From the NCBI GenBank assembly GCA_022827225.1, contig JAJDTJ010000016.1:30998-94997 (forward strand): 64,000 bases of DNA, written 5' to 3'. The stretch is from Candidatus Poribacteria bacterium (lineage in GTDB: Bacteria; Poribacteria; WGA-4E; WGA-3G). A model generated the notes under the pieces. It was given only the letters and a program-made list of their open reading frames with translations. It did not search any database and had not been told where the DNA came from. Below are positions 1-8,656 of this stretch, piece after piece (position 1 is the stretch's first letter; each line of letters begins with the position of its first letter). The translations under genes were made by a program, and so were the position numbers.

Positions 1-198
1 ATGGGATTTGAACCGTTGGAGATCGGGCTATTCCATTATGCAAACGAAATGGGATACGGCACCGCGGACCTAAACAACATTGAGATCGTTGGACCCGCTG
101 TCGAGACGGTGGCGACATCTTTTAAACCGCATGAAACAACCGAACAGCAGTTCCAGTGGCAGGAAGCGCACGCTGAGGATTATCTCGCCGCTGATTAA
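1..198 (+). CDS. DUF362-type protein, C-terminal fragment
   Basis: The frame is open from the first base, so this is probably the last 65 codons of a gene cut by the window edge rather than a gene starting at base 1. The opening residues MGFEPLEIGLFHYANEMGYG and the later DLNNIEIVG resemble the C-terminal part of DUF362 proteins, where a conserved MGFDPLEI-like stretch is followed by an IEVVG-like strand. DUF362 proteins are of uncertain function and often carry Fe-S centres. No cysteine is present in this piece, so cluster binding cannot be judged. The assignment rests on motif memory only. Confidence 0.55.
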   Translation: MGFEPLEIGLFHYANEMGYGTADLNNIEIVGPAVETVATSFKPHETTEQQFQWQEAHAEDYLAAD

Positions 199-280
199 TA
201 GCTTGGTTTTATCGGTAATTGTAGCCTGCAACAAAGGCGCGGGCGGACATACGCCGATTAACGTTATTTAACCCATTCGC

Positions 281-312
281 CTAAACGAACCGCAAGGTAA
301 AATTAAAAAATG
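281..312 (+). repeat. Shared RBS-bearing leader repeat, copy A
   Basis: The sequence CCTAAACGAACCGCAAGG followed by an A/T-rich spacer ends at the ATG of the gene at 310. A 28-base stretch (287-314) is identical to the leader of ilvN at 60467-60494, although the genes are unrelated. The AAGG inside acts as Shine-Dalgarno. See the finding on this repeat. Confidence 0.85.
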
Positions 313-1206
313 AAACGTTTCTTTCATATATTGATCCTGTTTTCGTTCATTCTCACGACCCCGGCATGGGCATGGTGGGGCGGTGGACACGATATCATGA
401 CACAGGCAGCCGTCAAATCACTCCCTGATGAAGTCCCCGAATTTTTCCGAAACGCCGGTAAAATGGTCGCTCACTGCTCCTATGACCCTGATCTATCTAA
501 GGAGCGAGGCACGCCACACGCACGGCAAGCTGAATACGGAGAACACTATATTGATGTAGAGCTCTTCGGAGAGCACCCGATTCCAGACGGGCGTGAGGCG
601 CATATTCAGCTATGTGCCGAACTCGGATTTACACCGCGAGAAGTCGGTACACTTCCGTATGCCTTGGCGGAATGGACGGACCGACTTGCACTCGCTTTCG
701 CTGAGTATCGCAAATGGCCCGACAACCCGATGATCCAGAACAAGTGCTTCGTCTATGCCGGTTTCCTCGCACACTACGCACAGGATATGTGCCAACCGTT
801 ACACCTAACCATTCATTTTGATGGGATTAAACAAGAAGACGGCACACGTCTACATAAGGGCATCCATGAGAAGGTCGATTCAGCCGTTGAGATGTTGAAA
901 CTCGACCCGATGGAACTTGCTAAATCACAACAGATTGAAGCCGTCACTGATCTGATGCCCGCAATCATTGAGCAGATTAAAAGCGGACACACTTTGGTAG
1001 ATAATGTTTACGAGCTTGCGGACGATTGGCAAGATCTGAAGAACCCGACCCCCGCTTTAACCGATTTTGTGAATAATCGGGCGCGTGAGTCGGTGCGTTG
1101 GACTGCCTCGCTCTATTTAACCGCGTGGAAACTCTCTGAAAACATCAGGCTACCCGGTTGGCTTGACCGCGCAAAAAACGATGCAGACGCATCACATTCA
1201 CACTAA
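310..1206 (+). CDS. Secreted S1/P1 nuclease or zinc phospholipase C-like protein
   Basis: The 298-residue product has a clear signal peptide (residues 1-21, cleavage after PAWA). The mature N-terminus is Trp-rich (WWGGGH), as in the P1 nuclease/phospholipase C superfamily, where the N-terminal Trp and a nearby His bind zinc. A second metal motif is HYAQDMCQPLH (H155, D159, H165), matching the family's HxxxDxxQPLH. A third is LHKGIHEKVD (H182, H186, D190). H79 and D82 may complete a trinuclear zinc site. It should hydrolyse phosphodiesters outside the cytoplasm; nucleic acid versus phospholipid substrate cannot be told. Its RBS lies in leader repeat copy A. The next gene starts 14 bases downstream, so an operon is likely. 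Confidence 0.75.
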   Translation: MKRFFHILILFSFILTTPAWAWWGGGHDIMTQAAVKSLPDEVPEFFRNAGKMVAHCSYDPDLSKERGTPHARQAEYGEHYIDVELFGEHPIPDGREAHIQLCAELGFTPREVGTLPYALAEWTDRLALAFAEYRKWPDNPMIQNKCFVYAGFLAHYAQDMCQPLHLTIHFDGIKQEDGTRLHKGIHEKVDSAVEMLKLDPMELAKSQQIEAVTDLMPAIIEQIKSGHTLVDNVYELADDWQDLKNPTPALTDFVNNRARESVRWTASLYLTAWKLSENIRLPGWLDRAKNDADASHSH

Positions 1207-1220
1207 AAGGAGAAATAAAT

Positions 1221-2612
1221 TTGTTACAACAATGGAAACCTGACCCGACTTTTTACCCATCACCCAAGATGGCGATTGAGGCACCTATCGAAGAGCTCGC
1301 TTATGTCGCTGCACCTCGGGATGATGGCAAACCTGATACGATGTGTGTTGTTGACCTCAACACAGCGTCTGATACTTATGGCCAGATTATCAATCAATTG
1401 GAGCTCGGCGTTCGGGACGAAATCCATCACTTCGGTTGGAATGCTTGCAGTGCAGCACTCTGTCCTTACGCACCGCACCCTTACATAGAACGACGTTACC
1501 TCGTTGTGCCGGCACTCCGGGGTTCTCATATCTACATCCTTGATGTGAAACCCGACCCGAAGGCACCGCAGCTCGTTAAGACTTTGACGGCTGCTGAAGT
1601 TGAAGATCGGTCCGGATATACGCGTCCACATACGGTACATTGTGGACCCGAAGGTATCTATATCAGCGCACTTGCCTCAGCAGGTTCCGAAGAGGGACCC
1701 GGTGGGATATTCCTCATGGATCATTACAATTTTAATATTCTGGGGCAATGGGAAGTTGAGCGCGGCTCTCAATCCCTCTCTTATGATTTCTGGTGGCACT
1801 TGGGCTACGACATCGCTGTCACCAGCGAATGGGGCTACCCCGGAATGATTGAGAACGGTGTGAGCCTCGAAGATTTGGGAGCACGCAAGTTCGGGCATAA
1901 GATTCATATCTGGGATATCCGACACCGGAAAAATATCCAGACGTTGGATTTAGGCGACGACTATCAGATGATATTGGAGCTGCGTCCTGCACACGACCCG
2001 ACAAAGGCGTATGGATTTGTCAATGCCGTACTGAATATGAATGATCTCTCGAGTTCCATCTGGACGTGGTACAAAGACGGCGACGATTGGGGCATCCAAA
2101 AGATTATTGATATTCCTGCACAGGCACCAGAAAATCCGGATGATTTGCCACCCGCTTTGAAGGATATCGGCATGATTCCGCCCCTTGTTACCGATCACAT
2201 CCTCTCGTTGGATGACCGGTTCCTGTATGTCTCGTGTTGGGGTACCGGCGAGTTGTTGCAATACGACGTGTCCGACCCGTTCAATCCGAAGCACGTTGGG
2301 ACCCTTGAGATCGGTGGGATTACGAAATCGCATCCGCACCCTGCAGCTGGACCTGTCAGCGGTGGACCACAGATGGTTGAATTAAGCCGCGACGGCAAAC
2401 GTCTCTATTTCACTAATTCTCTCTACGTCGCCTGGGATAACCAGTTCTACCCCGACGGTGCGAATGGGTGGATGGTGAAAGCTGATGTAAACGTGGAAGA
2501 TGGTGGACTCGAATTCGATCCTAACTTCTTCGTAGGTTTCGGCGACAGTCGCGCCCATCAGATTCGCTTGCAAGGTGGCGATAGCTCATCGGATACTTTT
2601 TGTTATTCGTAG
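1221..2612 (+). CDS. Selenium-binding protein 1 family (methanethiol oxidase-like)
   Basis: The 463-residue protein matches the SELENBP1/SBP56 family along its length. Visible landmarks are GWNACSAALC with C76 at the position of the reactive Cys of human SELENBP1, the preceding DEIHHF, the motif RPHTVHC, and late HPHPAAGPVSGGPQM. Family members are beta-propellers; human and bacterial ones oxidise methanethiol to H2S, formaldehyde and H2O2 using copper. The start is TTG, supported by AAAGGAGA at 1206-1213. No signal peptide is present, so it is probably cytoplasmic. The upstream gene ends 14 bases before, but no functional link to it is obvious. Confidence 0.85.
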   Translation: MLQQWKPDPTFYPSPKMAIEAPIEELAYVAAPRDDGKPDTMCVVDLNTASDTYGQIINQLELGVRDEIHHFGWNACSAALCPYAPHPYIERRYLVVPALRGSHIYILDVKPDPKAPQLVKTLTAAEVEDRSGYTRPHTVHCGPEGIYISALASAGSEEGPGGIFLMDHYNFNILGQWEVERGSQSLSYDFWWHLGYDIAVTSEWGYPGMIENGVSLEDLGARKFGHKIHIWDIRHRKNIQTLDLGDDYQMILELRPAHDPTKAYGFVNAVLNMNDLSSSIWTWYKDGDDWGIQKIIDIPAQAPENPDDLPPALKDIGMIPPLVTDHILSLDDRFLYVSCWGTGELLQYDVSDPFNPKHVGTLEIGGITKSHPHPAAGPVSGGPQMVELSRDGKRLYFTNSLYVAWDNQFYPDGANGWMVKADVNVEDGGLEFDPNFFVGFGDSRAHQIRLQGGDSSSDTFCYS

Positions 2613-2647
2613 GAATTTCGTAGGGGTTGGGAATGTAATACAAGGAA

Positions 2648-2677
2648 CGGATTTAGTCTATCCGTAGACTAAATCCG
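2648..2677. repeat. Perfect 13-bp intergenic hairpin
   Basis: CGGATTTAGTCTA and its exact reverse complement flank a 4-base TCCG loop. It lies 35 bases after the SELENBP1 stop. There is no T-run behind it, so it may be a palindromic repeat or an imperfect terminator for the genes at 310-2612. Confidence 0.7.
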
Positions 2678-2728
2678 CCACCCCTACTGAATAAAAAATG
2701 ATGGTTCTATATCCAGAAAGGCATTTTT

Positions 2729-3370
2729 ATGGATACTGGCTCATGGTTAAGTTACACGCTCATGGGCGTATATCACGGCATTAATCCGGGGATGGGTTGG
2801 CTTTTTGCAGTCGCTTTAGGCATGCAGGAAAAACGGAGGCGTGCCGTTATCGGTGCGCTCTTTCCGATGGCACTTGGACACGCGATATCCATCGCCGTTG
2901 TCGTGTTCGTTATCGCCTTGGCACAACGGCAACTGCCGGAGGGTGTTCTGCGAATCGCATGTGCGACTGTCCTGTTTGGGTTCGGTGTGTATAAGTTTTT
3001 CAGCGCACGACACCCGAAATGGGTTGGGATGCGTGTTAACTTCAAAGACTTAACGATCTGGTCCTTCTTGATGGCTTCCGCCCACGGTGCAGGTTTGATG
3101 CTGGTACCATTCTTGTTGCGGATGCCGGCTGCTGAGGCTTCCGCACATACACACCACGCAACCGCAAGCATGACAGATAGTACTGTGATGTTATTATCTG
3201 CAGTCGGCGTGCATACGCTCAGTTTTTTCGTTGTGACGGGGATTGTGGCGGTTATCGTTTACGAGGTGGTAGGACTGGCACTGCTCCGCAAGGCGTGGTT
3301 TAATATGGACTTGTTGTGGTCTATCGCTCTGATGATTGCTGGTATTGTCACCCTTTTTTGGAAGCATTAA
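2729..3370 (+). CDS. Polytopic membrane protein, possibly NicO/UreH-like
   Basis: The 213-residue protein has about six hydrophobic segments. The first pair carries YHGINPGMGWLFAVALGMQE and, about 30 residues later, FPMALGHAISI. This recalls the His/Asp motif and following GH motif of NicO/UreH/RcnA-type metal transporters, though the canonical HxxxDxDH is replaced by HGINPG. A His-containing loop (SAHTHHATAS, about residues 138-147) could bind metal. The likely role is a metal or small-molecule permease; this is inference from motif spacing. It converges on the nucleotidyltransferase gene, and the two stop codons overlap in TTAA. Confidence 0.5.
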   Translation: MDTGSWLSYTLMGVYHGINPGMGWLFAVALGMQEKRRRAVIGALFPMALGHAISIAVVVFVIALAQRQLPEGVLRIACATVLFGFGVYKFFSARHPKWVGMRVNFKDLTIWSFLMASAHGAGLMLVPFLLRMPAAEASAHTHHATASMTDSTVMLLSAVGVHTLSFFVVTGIVAVIVYEVVGLALLRKAWFNMDLLWSIALMIAGIVTLFWKH

Positions 3371-3897
3371 GCCTCTTCCTTAATCTGATCGGGGAGCAAC
3401 TTAACGTTGTATTTTTCTTGCAATGCCCGTAGGTCAGCAAAGTCTGTATCTTGTAATGTATATCCAGAATGCGAACGCACTTGGTAATCCACTGATAGGC
3501 ACCGGACTTCCCGACCCCCGATAAAACCTACGGCGTTCAACTCCGATTCGGTGATAATCCAGTCAATCTCGCCGGGCCCGTAGATTGCACCTCCGCCTTC
3601 GATAAGTTCGATAACGTGGAAATCAATCTTTCCGTGCAGTCGATGCCCCATCACAAAGTTCCGATCCTTACGATCATCTGTATAAACATCAACGAAACCA
3701 TGCGCCGAAAGTGCTTTGGTTAGGACTGCGGAATCTTCCCATGAAATAATAATATCCAAATCTGAATGCTCCCGAGTACACTCATCTAATAAGGCATCAA
3801 CACCCCATCCACCATCAATCCAAACTTTGATACCGAGTTCATCAAAGAGATCAAGGAACCAGTGAACCTTGTCAGCGGTCATCTGTTCTTTTTTCAT
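3367..3897 (-). CDS. Lincosamide/aminoglycoside nucleotidyltransferase-like protein
   Basis: The 176-residue product carries the nucleotidyltransferase signature: GGWGVDALL (residues 29-37) followed by HSDLDI with candidate catalytic D46 and D48. The WIDGGWGVDALL...R.HSDLDI pattern is the one seen in Lnu/LinA-like and related small nucleotidyltransferases (MNT fold). Such enzymes transfer AMP to a hydroxyl, in known cases of lincosamides or aminoglycosides. Whether this one acts on a drug is unknown, and most environmental relatives are uncharacterised. It is the downstream member of a minus-strand pair with the HD hydrolase at 3936, 38 bases away. Confidence 0.7.
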   Translation of the reverse strand: MKKEQMTADKVHWFLDLFDELGIKVWIDGGWGVDALLDECTREHSDLDIIISWEDSAVLTKALSAHGFVDVYTDDRKDRNFVMGHRLHGKIDFHVIELIEGGGAIYGPGEIDWIITESELNAVGFIGGREVRCLSVDYQVRSHSGYTLQDTDFADLRALQEKYNVKLLPDQIKEEA

Positions 3898-3935
3898 TAA
3901 TGAACCTCCTTGAAGGAATTACATGAAATCTCTTG

Positions 3936-4499
3936 TTAGAGGAGCTTCAAGGCTGCTTCATAGTTACTTCTAACGATGTCTTGGACATCCTTTCGTAACT
4001 TCTGCCAGCTCCGTTGGAGTTTTGCCTTAACCCATGTCTTACCTTCATCAATTCCCATTCCGTGGTGAATATACGCCAAATATAAAAGCGAAGGAACATG
4101 TTCAATATGGGACATTGCATCGGCGTTGGCAAGACATGCGCCTTCCGCACTCCGATATTCAACTCTGACGCTTGCTCGATGTGTCGCGATAGCGTCCTTG
4201 ACAGCTTCCGTTTTTTTTCCTGGATAGCCGAAACGCTTGAGGAGTTTTTCTGCTTCAATTGGCCCATGAACGTGATGATCTTCATAGAGTGCTTTGTCCT
4301 TTATGCTGGCGTAATCATGAAGTAACGCCGCGAGTTCGACAATTTCGGGATCAGCATCAAAGCGTGGGGCGAGTCGTTTTGCGTTTTGAATGACAGGTAA
4401 GATGTGATGCGTCCAAATATCGTGACCGAAGATGTTGGTGTCAGCAGCACAAGCCTGTTCGACAATCTCCTCAATTCTATTTTTTATGGTTTCAATCAC
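3936..4499 (-). CDS. HD-domain phosphohydrolase
   Basis: The 187-residue protein has the metal-binding HD pattern: H31/H32, then H61-D62 in LLHDYAS, H75-H78 in DHHVHG, H107 in ATHR, and D127 in ANADAM. This arrangement is typical of small predicted HD hydrolases (YedJ/YfbR-like) acting on phosphoester or nucleotide substrates. The start is GTG with AAAGGAG eight bases upstream on the minus strand, choosing this start clearly. It precedes the nucleotidyltransferase gene in a probable two-gene transcript. The substrate cannot be inferred from sequence. Confidence 0.75.
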   Translation of the reverse strand: MIETIKNRIEEIVEQACAADTNIFGHDIWTHHILPVIQNAKRLAPRFDADPEIVELAALLHDYASIKDKALYEDHHVHGPIEAEKLLKRFGYPGKKTEAVKDAIATHRASVRVEYRSAEGACLANADAMSHIEHVPSLLYLAYIHHGMGIDEGKTWVKAKLQRSWQKLRKDVQDIVRSNYEAALKLL

Positions 4500-4843
4500 G
4501 GAACGTTCTCCTTTTGCGATATGGGTTTACAACTTGTTCTTAACAGTATTAAGAATACCACAAAATTGAAGTTCAGACAACTGAAAGTTGCGTCTCCGAA
4601 AACGGATTGTCTCGAATTTCTGGGATACGAACTATCTTTTGTTAAAGAAAAAGCATCTATTTAATTGTAGGTTTCACTATAATTGCGCGTCAAGGACTTT
4701 ACACACCTTCCAAAATGAAAATTTGCTTTTTTTAATGCACCGTGCTATAATTTCTTTTCAGTATCAAGAATATTGTAAAATGGACTCGAAAACAACGATT
4801 TTTAAATTGGACCATCAAGCTGCCCCGAAAGGAGAACCTTGAA
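4500..4843. other. Divergent intergenic region
   Basis: This 344-base stretch separates the minus-strand HD gene from the plus-strand DUF4432 gene. Apart from the promoter at 4723-4751 I see no convincing gene. Small open frames here have no recognisable RBS or protein pattern. Confidence 0.6.
4723..4751 (+). promoter_or_regulatory. Sigma70-type promoter for DUF4432 gene
   Basis: TTGCTT, a 17-base spacer and a perfect TATAAT. It lies about 90 bases before the TTG start at 4844 and is the best promoter in this gap. Confidence 0.75.
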
Positions 4844-5932
4844 TTGATAAACCTATATGGAGCAACGTATGACAGGATACAACTGCTTCGCCACGTCGGA
4901 GATATATCCCAAATTGCACATGCAAAGATGTATCAACTGACGGATGGCAATGAAAAAGGTGTTGACGCGATTGACTTCCGAACCGGTAGCGGCTTAAATT
5001 TCACTGTGCTACCCAGCCGCGGATTGGATATCTCTTATGCAGAATACCAAGGTATTCCGCTCTGCTGGCGTTCAAGTACAGGCGATGTCAATCCTGCACA
5101 TTATGAACCTGAAGGGATCGGCTGGCTACGCAGTTTTTACGGCGGTCTATTGACGACCTGCGGTATGCGGCAAGTCGGTGTACCTAACGAAGATGATGGC
5201 GAAGTATTAGGACTCCACGGTAGAGTCTCAAACATCCCTGCCAAAAACATTTGGGTCGACAGCCGATGGGAGGGACACCGCTATATGTTATGGGCACAAG
5301 GGAAGGTTAAAGAGACCACAGCATTAGGTGAACACCTTTTGCGTACCCGCAGAATTTGGACAGAGCTCGGCTCGCGTACGTTGCATATTGAGGATATTGT
5401 CGAAAATTTGGGATACCAAGATTCACCGCACATGTACCTCTTCCATATTAATGTCGGATTTCCGATCCTCACGCAAGATAGCGAGCTGCTTGCACCCTCC
5501 TCGCAAGTAACCCCGCGCGACGACATCGCCGCCGCAAACCTGAACAATTATAACCTCTGTGAACCGCCAACTGTTGACTTCCAAGAGCAGGCATTTTATC
5601 ACGAAATGGAGCCTGATGTTGATAATCATATCCGTGTCGCCCTCGTAAACCGCAATTTTAACAATGGGCAAGGGATCGGTGTATCCGTACGCTACCACAA
5701 GACCCAGTTCCCGAACTTTGTTCAATGGAAAATGTGTGGTGAAGGTACCTATGTTTTCGGGTTAGAACCCTCAAATTGCGGCGTGGAAGGTCGGGCAAAA
5801 GAACGTGAACGCGGTTCTCTAAGGTATATTGAACCCGGTGGACGCAGACATTATGAGGTCGAAATCGGCGTGTTAACTTCCAACGCAGAAATCGACGAAC
5901 TGCAAGAAAAAATCGCAAAAACCCAAAATTAA
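4844..5932 (+). CDS. DUF4432 protein (aldose-1-epimerase-like fold)
   Basis: The 362-residue protein fits the DUF4432 family, relatives of galactose mutarotase. Supporting stretches are LPSRGLDISYAEYQGIPLCW, the glycine-rich FYGGLLTTCGMRQVG, LGLHGRVSNIPA, and HINVGFPIL. The LPSRG near the N-terminus and the LHG motif are characteristic of the family. It probably binds a sugar or sugar acid, possibly catalysing anomer interconversion, but no activity is proven for the family. The start is TTG with GAAAGGAG at 4827-4834. The lipoprotein gene follows after 19 bases, so they may share a transcript. Confidence 0.75.
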   Translation: MINLYGATYDRIQLLRHVGDISQIAHAKMYQLTDGNEKGVDAIDFRTGSGLNFTVLPSRGLDISYAEYQGIPLCWRSSTGDVNPAHYEPEGIGWLRSFYGGLLTTCGMRQVGVPNEDDGEVLGLHGRVSNIPAKNIWVDSRWEGHRYMLWAQGKVKETTALGEHLLRTRRIWTELGSRTLHIEDIVENLGYQDSPHMYLFHINVGFPILTQDSELLAPSSQVTPRDDIAAANLNNYNLCEPPTVDFQEQAFYHEMEPDVDNHIRVALVNRNFNNGQGIGVSVRYHKTQFPNFVQWKMCGEGTYVFGLEPSNCGVEGRAKERERGSLRYIEPGGRRHYEVEIGVLTSNAEIDELQEKIAKTQN

Positions 5933-5951
5933 CGCTGTTAAGGAGAAAGAA

Positions 5952-8276
5952 ATGAAAAAGTATTTGGCTTTACCGCTTATTGCCCTCCTATTACTGACAA
6001 CATCCTTGTTTATCAGTTGTAGTGCAAAAGAGCAAACATCAACACCACCAATGGTAGAAACATCTCCGCCACCGGATCAAGAAATGGCAGATGGTTCGGA
6101 CTCACCTGAGGCGGAACTCAGAGAGAAACCGCACTCACCCGAAGCGGAGCTGGCGGAGAAACCACACTCACCTGAATCGGAAGTAAAAGAGAAACCTCGT
6201 TCCCCCGAAGCGGATGCTGGCGACAAATCACGTTCCCCCGAAGCGGAGCTGGCGGAGAAACCACACTCGCCCGAAGCGGACGCTGGCGACAAATCACGTT
6301 CTCCCGAATCGGAAGTAAAAGAGAAATCCCATTCCCCCGAAGCGGATGCTGGCGACAAATCACGTTCTCCCGAAGCGGAGCTGGCGGAGAAACCGCACTC
6401 GCCCGAAGAAGAAACACCCCGAGAAACTAAACCTGAAGAGACAGAAATAGTCCCAAACCTGGAGATCCCGGAAGGTAGTGTGCTACATCTGATTCCGGAG
6501 GAAACGATCGGGCTCGTCTATTGTCCGAGTCTGCTCGAATTGGATTATCGCATTAATACATTGGTGACAGACTTAATTCCGACGGATGAAGCCCCGGAAG
6601 TCCTCGCCAGAATCTTAGCGGATACCTTCAGTGCTGGGTTTGAAAGTCTCGCTGAGTTAGAAGAAATCGGACTGGATTTGGACCAAGATTTCGCGATCTT
6701 CATGACCACTTTAAATCCACCTGCTATCTCCGCAACCGTCCATCTAACAGACCCCGAAGCGATGAAGGAGGTGATTGACGCTGAAAGCGAAGGCAGTGCC
6801 CCGACCGAATATAACGGCGTAACCTATTGGAGCACGACCGGCGGCGATGGTCATTTCGCTATTTTAGGGAATATGCTCGTCTTCTCACAGTCTGCCAAAG
6901 TGTGTGAGAGTGCAATTGATGCCTATAAAGGGGCGAAGCCATCTGTCGTAACCCATCCCGCGTATAGCGCATTCCTTACAGATATTATGGCGGGGGACGC
7001 TCAAGTCGCACTCCACTTTAATCTCAAATCCGTCGCGCCTCTCATGATAGCTTCGCTTGAAAGGGAATCGGAATCAATGAGAGACAGCATCGAAAGCGAT
7101 CCTGCTGCTATGTCGGTGGCTCCATTTTTTGGAAGTATGTTCAGCACAGCCATAGACTTTCTTGAGCAAGCGGAATCATTAAGTGCAACGCTTGAAGTGA
7201 AGGGAACCGATGTTCAGCTCGCACCCTCTTTAAAATTCAAGAACGGGAGCGAAATTCGGCAGTCCTTGAAAAAGATGATTCCTGACGAATTGGCAATCCT
7301 TAACGATCTCCCAAATCTCGCTTTTGTGAATGGTGCCTATCAGATGGACCAAAAGTTCATGATCGATATGCACATGATATGGCTAAAAATGTTCTCAGCA
7401 GAGAAGCCGGAACAGCAAGAGAAACTCGACGGACTCACACAGCAGATAACTACGTTTTATGAGTCTCTCGGCGATGAGATCGGTTTCTCGGTCAATTTTG
7501 GCGATAGTATTATCCCTGATTATATGATCATCTATACGGTGAAGGATAAACAACAGGCACAGGGATATATGGAAAACGTGTTCATTGAGCAAATGCTCAG
7601 CAGTATCGGGGTCCTGCGCGATGTTGTTGGAAACTCGCCGGGATTAACCATCTACGATGGGGCGCATGCCGGTGAATCCTTGATGCACAACGACATTGAA
7701 ATTAAAAGCTACGTCTTCCCGAATTTCGGTTCGATTTTTGAACAGGTGCCGCCTGAAGCTGCTGGAATGTTTCCCCAAGAGTGGCACTGGTACTACGCCT
7801 TCCACGAAGACCAACTCTTTTTCGCTACCGGAAGTGCCGAAATGATTAAAGCAGCGTTGGACAGAAAATCTGAAATGGGCGAAGGTCTCCCTGAAGCGGA
7901 TGCTGACGACCCATCACATTCGCCTGAAGCGGAATTGGCGGAGGAACCACACGCACCCGAAGCAGGGCTGGCTGAAAATCCGAGTTATCAGAAACTTATT
8001 GAGACGCTCGGAACCGACAATAACGTCTTTTTGGCACTTTCACCGATAACCGCGGTGAAAAGCGTCATACCTATTGTGTCGAAAGCAGATCCAGCTGCCG
8101 CCGCAGCGATGCAAATGTTTGCTGGGATGTTTATGAATATGCCGGAAAACTATAGCCTCGGTTTCTCCGCGAAGGTACAAGAGGACAGTATCGGCCTAAA
8201 TTTGCTTCTCACCCTCGGCGACTTCAAGCAAGCCATCGAAATGATAATGATGATGCAGAGTATGGGCCAAATGTAA
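5952..8276 (+). CDS. Lipoprotein with 11-residue SPEAE tandem repeats
   Basis: The 774-residue protein starts with a lipoprotein signal ending FISC (C23). After a Pro-rich stretch, residues 51-149 hold nine 11-residue repeats of three kinds: SPEAELAEKPH, SPESEVKEKPR and SPEADAGDKSR. A globular region follows, from about residue 165, which resembles DUF3352-type proteins only loosely. A second patch of three degenerate repeats sits at about residues 646-678 inside the C-terminal half. The repeats are highly charged and disordered-looking, perhaps a spacer through the periplasm or cell wall. DNA copies are nearly identical, so repeat number probably changes quickly. The role of the globular part is unknown. 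Confidence 0.7.
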   Translation: MKKYLALPLIALLLLTTSLFISCSAKEQTSTPPMVETSPPPDQEMADGSDSPEAELREKPHSPEAELAEKPHSPESEVKEKPRSPEADAGDKSRSPEAELAEKPHSPEADAGDKSRSPESEVKEKSHSPEADAGDKSRSPEAELAEKPHSPEEETPRETKPEETEIVPNLEIPEGSVLHLIPEETIGLVYCPSLLELDYRINTLVTDLIPTDEAPEVLARILADTFSAGFESLAELEEIGLDLDQDFAIFMTTLNPPAISATVHLTDPEAMKEVIDAESEGSAPTEYNGVTYWSTTGGDGHFAILGNMLVFSQSAKVCESAIDAYKGAKPSVVTHPAYSAFLTDIMAGDAQVALHFNLKSVAPLMIASLERESESMRDSIESDPAAMSVAPFFGSMFSTAIDFLEQAESLSATLEVKGTDVQLAPSLKFKNGSEIRQSLKKMIPDELAILNDLPNLAFVNGAYQMDQKFMIDMHMIWLKMFSAEKPEQQEKLDGLTQQITTFYESLGDEIGFSVNFGDSIIPDYMIIYTVKDKQQAQGYMENVFIEQMLSSIGVLRDVVGNSPGLTIYDGAHAGESLMHNDIEIKSYVFPNFGSIFEQVPPEAAGMFPQEWHWYYAFHEDQLFFATGSAEMIKAALDRKSEMGEGLPEADADDPSHSPEAELAEEPHAPEAGLAENPSYQKLIETLGTDNNVFLALSPITAVKSVIPIVSKADPAAAAAMQMFAGMFMNMPENYSLGFSAKVQEDSIGLNLLLTLGDFKQAIEMIMMMQSMGQM
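6102..6398 (+). repeat. 33-bp tandem coding repeats (nine units)
   Basis: Nine in-phase 33-base units encode the SPEAE repeats of the lipoprotein. The units fall into three sequence types in the order A-A-B-C-A-C-B-C-A, showing that multi-unit blocks were copied. Type A copies differ only by one or two silent bases. Confidence 0.85.
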
Positions 8277-8289
8277 CAAACCAACTTCT

Positions 8290-8325
8290 AACTCGCCCAC
8301 AAACTCGTTGTGGGCGAGTTTCTTA
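8290..8325 (+). terminator. Rho-independent terminator after the repeat lipoprotein
   Basis: A perfect 13-bp stem (AACTCGCCCACAA with its complement, loop ACTCG) followed by TTTCTT, 13 bases after the lipoprotein stop. Confidence 0.85.
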
Positions 8326-8656
8326 TTATTAGCCTTCCGAAAATAGCTGTGAATCACAAAAAGTCTTATTAGGGCATTTACATATTTTATTTTAATTTTA
8401 AGAATATGTCCTAACCTAACTGATGCTTAAACCCTTATGCCTATTGACTTTATAGCACTTTAAAATTTGACTAAAAAAAAATTTGACTAAAAATGAGATT
8501 TTTGATAATATATCCTCCTACACTTCTGTGAAAATATGAAGTTTTTGAACGTTTCGTAACGGATATTTTCCTGCGTGGGTTTGCCAGAGAATGTTTAGAA
8601 CCTATCCGCATCTGGTATTAAACTTACGTTATTACGGACCCAAGGAGGAAAGGCTG
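8326..8656. other. A/T-rich gap upstream of the porin-like gene
   Basis: About 330 bases without a gene. It is strongly A/T-rich between 8380 and 8515, contains the promoter at 8483-8511, and leaves a leader of about 140 bases before the GTG start. No clear riboswitch fold was seen. Confidence 0.6.
8483..8511 (+). promoter_or_regulatory. Promoter for the porin-like gene
   Basis: TTGACT, 17-base spacer, TAATAT, in an A/T-rich context that would favour strong transcription. Confidence 0.7.

Noticed and set aside
6077..6417. Minus-strand open frames over the tandem repeats
   Set aside because: They arise because the 33-base repeat has no stop in these frames; the repeated product has no start signal.
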